Part shown: positions 45,695-53,944 of the stretch, one piece after another
Numbering within the stretch: position 1 is the stretch's first letter
How the letters are laid out: each line of letters opens with the position of its first letter
NCBI RefSeq assembly: GCF_015461845.1
Contig: NZ_JACOPW010000002.1
Location: forward strand, 930,001 to 994,000
Source of the DNA: Pseudomonas mucoides
Lineage (GTDB): Bacteria; Pseudomonadota; Gammaproteobacteria; Pseudomonadales; Pseudomonadaceae
Direction of reading: 5' to 3'
DNA length: 64,000 nucleotides
The notes under the pieces: generated by a model
What the model was told of the DNA's origin: nothing
Databases searched by the model: none
Seen by the model: only the letters and a program-made list of their open reading frames with translations
Made by a program: the position numbers and the translations under genes

Positions 45695-46600
45695 TTGAAA
45701 TCCCACTTACCGTCGTCTCTGATCAGAGCTGTCCGCCTCATGCACCCGACCGTCCTCGCCTTGCGCTGCGCCTCGCTGTGTCTTTTGCCTGTGTTTGCTC
45801 TATTTGCCTCCCCCGCTCATGCCAATGGCGAACGCCAACTGGTGGCGGCGATCAACGATTACCGTGCCCATCCCCAGCGCTGCGACAGGCGCCCGGCACA
45901 ACGCCTGGCACCGCTGGCGCTGAATTCCAACCTGGCATTGCCCATCGGTTATGGCGGTGGTTTGCGCGATCGGCTGAAGGCTTCCGGCTATTCAGCAGTG
46001 ACCGTACGCAGCATACGGGTGGTCGGCGCGCAGGATGCCGATGAAGCGTTTGACAGGCTTCAGGACGATTACTGCGGGGCGCTGCTGGATGGCCAGTACG
46101 CCGACATTGGTGTCAGCCGCGCCCGAAGTGAATGGCAAGTGGTGCTCGCGCAGCCGGTGCTCGACCGCAAGGTCGGCGATACACGCGCCGTCAGCAAAGC
46201 GTTGCTGGCGCAGGTCAACGCCGCGCGGGCCAAGTCGCGGATGTGCGGCGGCCAGCGCTTCTCTGCCGCGCGGCCGCTCAGCTGGAACGCTGCTTTGGGT
46301 GCCGCCGCACAAGGCCACAGCAAGGCCATGGCCTACGGCAATTACTTCGCCCACCGCGACCCCGACGGCGATATGCCCGCGGATCGCGCGAGGGCCGCCG
46401 GTTACCGCGGCAGGCAGATCGGCGAAAACATTGCCGCCGGGCAGAGTTCACCGAGCAAGGCGATGGCCGGGTGGCTGGCCAGCCCCGGGCATTGTGCGAC
46501 CCTGATGAACCCGATGTTTACTCAGGTCGGCGCGGCGTATGCAGCGGATGCGCGCAGTGATGAGGGGGTGTATTGGACGATGCTGTTCGGGGCGCAATGA
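45695..46600 (+). CDS. Secreted CAP-domain (SCP/PR1-like) protein
   Basis: 301 aa from TTG 45695; an ATG at 45740 is an equally good start and gives a cleaner signal peptide (LALRCASLCLLPVFALFASPAHA). An N-terminal region of about 110 residues (partly a degenerate CAP-like repeat: AAINDYRAHPQRC, DIGVSRARSEWQVVLAQ) precedes a CAP domain at about 165-300 with GHSKAMAYGNYFAH, GENIAAGQ, GWLASPGHCATLMNP and QVGAAY. The two His and two Glu-type cavity residues are present. Exported to the periplasm or outside. Function of bacterial CAP proteins is largely unknown. Confidence 0.83.
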   Translation: MKSHLPSSLIRAVRLMHPTVLALRCASLCLLPVFALFASPAHANGERQLVAAINDYRAHPQRCDRRPAQRLAPLALNSNLALPIGYGGGLRDRLKASGYSAVTVRSIRVVGAQDADEAFDRLQDDYCGALLDGQYADIGVSRARSEWQVVLAQPVLDRKVGDTRAVSKALLAQVNAARAKSRMCGGQRFSAARPLSWNAALGAAAQGHSKAMAYGNYFAHRDPDGDMPADRARAAGYRGRQIGENIAAGQSSPSKAMAGWLASPGHCATLMNPMFTQVGAAYAADARSDEGVYWTMLFGAQ

Positions 46601-46704
46601 CCGTGGTCATGCCTGCCGCTTTTTCAGCAGGCACATCACCCACACACTGAAACAGAAGTTCGTATCGCGCCTCTGACTTGGGCTGCAGGGTACGGGCTCC
46701 TGGC

Positions 46705-47076
46705 TTAACCTCGCATTGAACGCTTGCGCGCCAGACGCTGCTGCCAATTGCCATCATTGGCACGCTGACATTGCTCTTCAGAATCGAACTGCACATGGGC
46801 CGATACCGGTTTGACGATGACATCCGCGTCGCTCAGAGCCATCGCTGTCAGTTCGACCATGCGCTCCCCTTGCCCGCCGGCCAACGCCTGATCCTTATTA
46901 GCCTGAGTGTCAAAAACCCAGATCACCCTGAGGCTTGAAGGGAATACGGTGTAATCGACTACATGGGTCAGCCAATCAAACCCGACGACTTCCGCTTTGG
47001 CGGTTTCACAGGCATCGGTCAGGGTGGCGACCAGACGGCGTTCGATGTGAGCCTGGTCGCGTTTGCTCAATCCCAT
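46705..47076 (-). CDS. Conserved hypothetical protein
   Basis: 123 aa from ATG 47076 (AAGGATTCCTCC just upstream). It reads as a mixed alpha-beta protein: an N-terminal basic helix (MGLSKRDQAHIERRLVATL), a DWLTHVVDYTVFPSSLRVIWVFD strand pair broken by a turn, an acidic middle and a basic C-terminal tail (QQRLARKRSMRG). No signal peptide or motif that I recognise. The frame is open 32 codons further upstream, but that part looks non-coding. Transcribed away from katG. Confidence 0.6.
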   Translation of the reverse strand: MGLSKRDQAHIERRLVATLTDACETAKAEVVGFDWLTHVVDYTVFPSSLRVIWVFDTQANKDQALAGGQGERMVELTAMALSDADVIVKPVSAHVQFDSEEQCQRANDGNWQQRLARKRSMRG

Positions 47077-47205
47077 GGAGGAATCCTTGTGATGATCGAG
47101 ATAAAAGTGGCGGAGCCTACAAATGATGCTTCTACAAATCAAATTGATTCGCCCGTGCAGCAGTGGTTCCAAGGCGCCAGCTACCTTCCGGCCTTACTCA
47201 ACCCT

Positions 47206-47233
47206 TGTGGGCGCAGGGCTTACCCGCGATGGG
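47206..47233. repeat. Degenerate REP element
   Basis: TGTGGGCGCAGGGCTTACCC then GCGATGGG: the outline of a REP palindrome with several substitutions, as a single copy. Confidence 0.5.
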
Positions 47234-47386
47234 ACCATCAGCCCCGGTCAATTCCGATGCCTCCCATAAAAGCTTTTACCTATCAGCCCCGAATACTCCA
47301 CCTATTAGCTGACTTGCAGATAGGCGTCTAACCTTATTCCAGCGCTGGCGTCAGCCGGCCGGTTTTGAGCTGATAAGGAGACAGGA

Positions 47387-47407
47387 ATGAGTCAGAAACA
47401 TGGCTAA
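47387..47407 (+). CDS. Possible leader micro-ORF upstream of katG
   Basis: ATG to TAA encodes six residues (MSQKHG) preceded by AAGGAG with a 6-nt spacer, a consensus ribosome site. A second frame (19 codons, ATG at 47400) overlaps it and runs into a T-run. Either a regulatory leader peptide or the relic 5' end of a lost gene. Weak. Confidence 0.2.
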   Translation: MSQKHG

Positions 47408-47480
47408 GCCTGCCGTGGGCCACCGTGATTGCACCTCTTTTTTTCTGTACCGATAGCCGTGTGATCAAAACAATCAGTGA

Positions 47481-49844
<2,364 letters not shown>

Positions 49845-49854
49845 AGCACCTGTT

Positions 49855-49886
49855 CCACCCCGACCCGGTGACAAGGGCCGGGGTGG
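49855..49886 (+). terminator. Hairpin after katG
   Basis: CCACCCCG / CGGGGTGG perfect 8-bp outer stem with an inner CCC/GGG stem, 11 bp after the katG stop. No U-run. Confidence 0.6.
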
Positions 49887-50069
49887 CCTGACTCGTGCAG
49901 ATCGACACAACAACAAAGATCCCCTGTAGGAGTGAGGTTAAAAAGCCTCGCCCCCTCGCTGACCAGGGATCAACGCTCTCGATAACGACTATGCCCAAGG
50001 GTGTTTTTTCATTACCGGGCTCCAGCACTACAGTGGCCACATCTTCTTCCCCCACTCTGGAGCAACATC

Positions 50070-50294
50070 ATGAAAAGCATCATCGGTCTTGGTTTCGCCC
50101 TGTCGGTCCTTGGCGCTACGTCCGCTATCGCCGCCCCGCATACCACTTCGCAGGTTGTCGCCGCCGTCAAGGTCAGCCAACCGGCGACACTGAACGTGAA
50201 CACGGTCGGTCTTGATCACAAAGACAGCCAGCCAAGCAAACTCTACGTCGCTGAAAACCGTCCTGAATTCGGTTCGAAGTATCAGCGTTATTGA
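50070..50294 (+). CDS. Small secreted protein of unknown function
   Basis: 74 aa from ATG 50070 (CTGGAG 8 nt upstream). A clean signal peptide (MKSIIGLGFALSVLGATSAIA, cleavage after AIA) leaves a mature peptide of about 53 residues with VVAAVKVSQPATLNVN and a Tyr/Arg-rich end (YVAENRPEFGSKYQRY). No cysteines. It has its own strong terminator, so it is a genuine expression unit. The position just after katG may be incidental. Confidence 0.7.
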   Translation: MKSIIGLGFALSVLGATSAIAAPHTTSQVVAAVKVSQPATLNVNTVGLDHKDSQPSKLYVAENRPEFGSKYQRY

Positions 50295-50320
50295 TTAACC
50301 GCTTTTGCACCGTTTGAACA

Positions 50321-50357
50321 AAACCCCGGGCAGATCCGATCTCCCCGGGGTTTTTCT
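50321..50357. terminator. Strong intrinsic terminator (bidirectional)
   Basis: AAAACCCCGGG (50321-50331) and CCCGGGGTTTT (50345-50355), perfect 11-bp arms, 13-nt loop and T-run. It serves the small secreted protein gene and probably the convergent oxidoreductase gene. Confidence 0.88.
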
Positions 50358-50362
50358 TTGCC

Positions 50363-51808
50363 TTACGCAATCCCTGTAGCAGCTGCCACCAGTCGTGCGG
50401 CCAGGGCTTTGGCCTGCAGCGCTACGTCGGTGACGGCGGTACTTTCCCACCACATGCCGCGCAACGGTGGGCCCATGGCGAACAGGCGACGAGCGACCTG
50501 GCCATCGGCGTCCAGTACGGCACCGTCGACCACCGCCGCAATTCCCAGCGCCAATGGTCCCGGCTGGATCAGTCCGCGCGCCAGCAATTGCTGCGGCAAC
50601 GGTCGAGCGACCCGACGCCAGTCGTATTCGATACCGCTGGAGTTGATCAACGCCGCGCCAGTCACCACACAGGTGTCGGCCTCGCCACGGCGGCGAATGC
50701 GGATGCTGACGCCACCCTGCGACACGGGCTCAAGCCCTTTGAACGACGCGGCCTGAATCCGCAACCGCCCTTCCCGGTGCAACCGTTCCACCAGGGCCGC
50801 ACTCAACGGCGGCGAGCGGTGGTGATGACTTTCCCACCATGGCCGGACATGCCGCACAAACTGCCGACGTTGCAGGTCCGTGGCCTGATTCCACAACCGC
50901 CCAATGTGCGCCCGCACGGTATCGAGCGGTGCTTGCCAGTCGATACCTTGGGCGATCGCCTCGCGGCATTGCCGGCGCAGTTCGCGCACCAGTTGCCGGG
51001 GGGTGCGAAGGCTGTGATCCGCGGCCAGAAAATCCACCCAGGCTGGCGGTTGCCGTCGCACATGCGGCAGCAAGCCGTGGCGGGAAAACACTTCGATCGG
51101 TCCGCGATGCCCAGCCTGTTCCAGCGACACCACGGCATCGACCATGGTCAGGCCGGAACCGATGATCAACACCGTTGATTGTGGATCGAGCTGACGCATC
51201 GCGGCGACAGCCCACGGATCGAGCGCGGCGGCGTTCAAACCGCTGGACTCGGTCTGTGGTGTGCGCGCGGCGGGGAACATGCCTGTCGCCAGCACCGCAT
51301 AAGCGCCCTGCAAGCGTTGCCCGTCACTCAAGGTCAGCCGTACCGAATCGTCGTCGGTTTGCAGATCGATTACTTCAGCCTGTACATGCTCGACGGTTGA
51401 GCCATTCAACGCGCCGGCCGCTTGCGCTTCAGCCAGACGTTGTTGCACGTACACACCGAACAGCCCTCGTGGCGGGAACAACTCGCTGATCGGTACTGGT
51501 TGCTCAGCCGATTCCGGCCAGCCACCCGCGGCAATGTGCTCGGTCAGCCATTGCGTCAAGTCATCGGCATTGTCGGGGTCGACGCTCATCCGCGCTGCGT
51601 TGCCGTTCAGCGTATGACCCAATTCGACCGCGCTGTAGGCTTCGCCTCGACCGAGTTCGGCACGTGGTTCGATCACCAGCACCGAACGGCGGCCCGGCAA
51701 GCGCAACAACTGCGCCGCCAGCATCGCACCACTAAGGCCGCCGCCGATGATCAGCATGTCGGCGTGGCGGATGGCATTGGTCGTCTGTGCGCTTTGGATT
51801 TCGCTCAT
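50363..51808 (-). CDS. FAD/NAD(P)-binding oxidoreductase (NAD_binding_9-like)
   Basis: 481 aa from ATG 51808. N-terminal FAD motif MLIIGGGLSGAMLAAQLL at about 18-35, GRGEAYS, and HTLNGNAARMSV; a second nucleotide site TVLIIGSGLTMVDAVVSL at about 212-229; YAVLATGMFPAA and a C-terminal PLALGIAAVVDGAVLD. This is the layout of the FAD-NAD(P)-binding family that includes HcaD-unrelated, SidA-like and uncharacterised oxidoreductases. Substrate unknown. The SD is weak. It ends at a shared terminator and is followed upstream by a REP unit. Confidence 0.8.
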   Translation of the reverse strand: MSEIQSAQTTNAIRHADMLIIGGGLSGAMLAAQLLRLPGRRSVLVIEPRAELGRGEAYSAVELGHTLNGNAARMSVDPDNADDLTQWLTEHIAAGGWPESAEQPVPISELFPPRGLFGVYVQQRLAEAQAAGALNGSTVEHVQAEVIDLQTDDDSVRLTLSDGQRLQGAYAVLATGMFPAARTPQTESSGLNAAALDPWAVAAMRQLDPQSTVLIIGSGLTMVDAVVSLEQAGHRGPIEVFSRHGLLPHVRRQPPAWVDFLAADHSLRTPRQLVRELRRQCREAIAQGIDWQAPLDTVRAHIGRLWNQATDLQRRQFVRHVRPWWESHHHRSPPLSAALVERLHREGRLRIQAASFKGLEPVSQGGVSIRIRRRGEADTCVVTGAALINSSGIEYDWRRVARPLPQQLLARGLIQPGPLALGIAAVVDGAVLDADGQVARRLFAMGPPLRGMWWESTAVTDVALQAKALAARLVAAATGIA

Positions 51809-51883
51809 GCCATGCTCATTGGTCAAATGGAAAGCTGCTGCGTGCCACCTTAATGGGTTGCTCTCCCGCACACAAACCCACCC

Positions 51884-52081
51884 TTAGTAGGAGTGGGCCT
51901 GCTCGCGAAGGCGTCTACGCAGACACCATTTCTTCTCCAGTTGCCGCAACGTCGCCAGATCCCGATACCCCGCCCCCGGATGACTCTCCGGCAACCGCGC
52001 CCCCTCCTCAAACAACTTCTCGGGATTCTGATAAAGGCGCCAGGACCTTTTGCAGGCGTCGTACCCGAATACTATCTCCAG
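51884..52081 (-). pseudogene. Probable gene remnant, 3' end only
   Basis: Minus-strand frame from after a TAG (52082-52084) to TAA at 51884, 65 sense codons, with no ATG or GTG near its start. The translation looks like true protein (FGYDACKRSWRLYQNPEKLF, then EEGARLPESHPGAGYRDLA and TLRQLEKKW) before it runs into the REP element. Upstream of the TAG the same frame continues with plausible residues, so the stop may be a nonsense mutation. No family recognised. Confidence 0.35.
51887..51913. repeat. Single REP element
   Basis: GTAGGAGTGGGCCTGCTCGC then GAAGGCG: one unit of the GTAGGAGTG class also found at 43857 and, in part, at 60108. Confidence 0.75.
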
Positions 52082-52167
52082 CTATTTCAACGGGTTGGCG
52101 AACCTTCCGAGAACAAAGTGCAGCTGTAGAAAGGCAAAGTGTCCATCCCCTGTTGATCGGCGAACAG

Positions 52168-52743
52168 TCAGATCACCACGTTGCGCACAAACCGCGCTGC
52201 CACCGGGCCATCGTTGCGATAGGCATGAGGCTGGTTGCTGGCGAACATGAAAAACTCACCGGCAGCGATGTGCTGTGGCGTATCACCCAACATCAGGGTC
52301 AGGCAGCCTTCGAACACGTAGATCTGTTCACTCCAGCCTTCGGCATCTGGTTGCGACGGATAAACTTCACCTGGTTGCAGGCACCATTCCCATTGCTCCA
52401 CTTCGCGAGTCGCGGTGGCCTTGGACAATAAAACAGCTTTGCTGCCGGGGATTAATCCGGCCCAGGCCACTTCGTTGATGCGACTCGCATCGCGGGCGTC
52501 CGGTGCCTGAATAAGGTCGCTGAACCTCACGTCCAGCGCTTCGGCCACTCGGTCGAGGGTGGTCAGGCTGACGTTCTTCTCGCCGGCCTCGATGGCCACC
52601 AGCATCCGGCGGCTGACCCCGGACTTTTCGGCCAGCGCGGTCTGGCTCATGTCGGCGGCATGGCGCAGGCGCCGAACGTTTTGGCTGACGTGCTGGAGGA
52701 CCGAAGCCCGTTGCGTGGAATCTTTGTGCACTATATTGCTCAC
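52168..52743 (-). CDS. XRE-family regulator with C-terminal cupin domain
   Basis: 191 aa from GTG 52743. HTH at about 20-75 (NVRRLRHAADMSQTALAEKSG, SRRMLVAIEAGEKNVSLTTL, with Cro/C1 spacing) and a cupin domain at about 110-190 (QPGEVYPSQPDAEGW, EQIYVFEGCLTLMLG, AAGEFFMFASNQPHAYRN). Such regulators sense small molecules through the cupin pocket and often control amino-acid or amine transport. Divergent from an EamA-type exporter, separated by about 70 bp, which is its likely target. Confidence 0.87.
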   Translation of the reverse strand: MSNIVHKDSTQRASVLQHVSQNVRRLRHAADMSQTALAEKSGVSRRMLVAIEAGEKNVSLTTLDRVAEALDVRFSDLIQAPDARDASRINEVAWAGLIPGSKAVLLSKATATREVEQWEWCLQPGEVYPSQPDAEGWSEQIYVFEGCLTLMLGDTPQHIAAGEFFMFASNQPHAYRNDGPVAARFVRNVVI

Positions 52744-52815
52744 TTGGTGGGGTTGGGCAGTATACTGCGCAACATTCGGCGCATTGTGCGTCCCCCTCAG
52801 GTAGCGTGCAAGGTC
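52744..52815. promoter_or_regulatory. Divergent promoter gap between XRE-cupin and EamA genes
   Basis: A near-consensus -10 box TATACT at 52761-52766 points toward the EamA gene; the match to a -35 is poor, as expected for a regulated promoter. GCGCAACATT and GCGCATTGTG repeats follow it and could be operator half-sites. Confidence 0.35.
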
Positions 52816-53751
52816 ATGACGTCGGTGAACTCCTCTTCCCCCCGTTTCTCACGGTTCAGCAAAGCCGAGTGCGTGCTGGTGCTGATCACCATGGTCTGGG
52901 GCGGCACCTTTTTGTTGGTGCAGCACGCCATGACCGTCAGCGGCCCGATGTTTTTCGTCGGCCTGCGCTTCGCCGCTGCTGCGAGTCTTGTGGCGCTGTT
53001 CTCCTGGCGCCACTTGCGGGAACTGACCTTGTTCGAACTCAAGGCCGGGGCCTTTATCGGTGTGGCGATCATGCTCGGGTACGGCTTGCAGACCGTGGGC
53101 TTGCAGAGCATTCCCAGCAGTCAATCGGCGTTTATCACGGCGTTGTACGTGCCCTTTGTGCCGCTGCTGCAATGGCTGGTGTTGGGACGTCGCCCGGGGT
53201 TGATGCCGAGCATCGGGATCATGCTGGCGTTTACCGGGCTGATGTTGCTGTCGGGACCGTCCGGCGCTTCGTTCAATTTCAGCCCAGGTGAAATTGCCAC
53301 GCTGATCAGTGCCATTGCGATTGCCGCCGAAATCATTCTGATCAGCACCTATGCCGGTCAGGTCGATGTGCGGCGGGTGACGGTGGTGCAATTGGCAACC
53401 ACCTCGGTGCTGGCGTTTCTGATGGTGGTGCCGACCCAGGAACGCATTCCGGACTTTTCCTGGCTGCTGTTGTGCAGCGCGTTGGGGCTGGGCGCGGCGA
53501 GTGCGGCGATTCAGGTGGCGATGAACTGGGCGCAGAAGAGCGTTTCACCGACCCGGGCGACCTTGATTTATGCGGGCGAGCCGGTGTGGGCCGGGATTGT
53601 CGGGCGGATCGCCGGGGAGCGGTTGCCGGCGATTGCGCTGGTGGGCGCGGGGTTGATTGTGGCGGCGGTGATTGTCAGTGAGTTGAAGACCAAAGGTAAG
53701 GAGACTGCGGCTGAGGGAGAGTTGGAGCGGGAAACCTCGGTTGAACCTTGA
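52816..53751 (+). CDS. DMT-superfamily EamA exporter
   Basis: 311 aa from ATG 52816; the open frame upstream overlaps the divergent regulator and is rejected. Ten membrane segments in two EamA repeats (about 15-145 and 160-290): MVWGGTFLLVQHAM, FVGLRFAAAASLVAL, IPSSQSAFITALYVPFVPLL in two parts, and the repeat-2 block SPTRATLIYAGEPVWAGI. Relatives export amino acids or other metabolites (RhtA, YdcZ types). Substrate unknown. A charged tail of 20 residues ends the protein. Confidence 0.87.
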   Translation: MTSVNSSSPRFSRFSKAECVLVLITMVWGGTFLLVQHAMTVSGPMFFVGLRFAAAASLVALFSWRHLRELTLFELKAGAFIGVAIMLGYGLQTVGLQSIPSSQSAFITALYVPFVPLLQWLVLGRRPGLMPSIGIMLAFTGLMLLSGPSGASFNFSPGEIATLISAIAIAAEIILISTYAGQVDVRRVTVVQLATTSVLAFLMVVPTQERIPDFSWLLLCSALGLGAASAAIQVAMNWAQKSVSPTRATLIYAGEPVWAGIVGRIAGERLPAIALVGAGLIVAAVIVSELKTKGKETAAEGELERETSVEP

Positions 53752-53776
53752 TAATTCTGTTGCCGGATAGATAGCT

Positions 53777-53796
53777 ATCGCGAGCTTGCTCGCGAT
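53777..53796. repeat. REP palindrome
   Basis: ATCGCGAGC-tt-GCTCGCGAT, a perfect 9-bp-arm palindrome just after the EamA gene; single unit. Confidence 0.7.
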
Positions 53797-53901
53797 GGGG
53801 CCAGACCGGCTAAAAACTGGCCCTGGAAACCATGTGAATCAGCCTTTTTCCGTCTACCGTGTAGGATTCTGCGACAGCTTGGCGTTTGGCGATCTTGGGA
53901 G

Positions 53902-53917
53902 TGGCACGTATGATGCT
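53902..53917 (+). promoter_or_regulatory. Sigma54-like promoter upstream of phaA
   Basis: TGGCACGTATGATGCT matches the RpoN consensus TGGCACR-N4-TTGCW in all fixed positions but one (A for the first T of TTGC); the invariant GG and GC are exactly 10 bp apart. Transcription would start near 53928, about 17 nt before the phaA ATG. No enhancer-binding-protein gene is adjacent. Confidence 0.5.
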
Positions 53918-53944
53918 TCACAAACTTCCGCAGATTAGAAGCCT

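Larger units (their letters stand above)
51809..52167. other. Gap with a REP unit and a gene relic
   Basis: 359 bp between the oxidoreductase start and the XRE-cupin stop. It holds a REP unit (51887-51913) and an open minus-strand frame with protein-like sequence but no start codon (51884-52081). Nothing else is seen. Confidence 0.45.
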
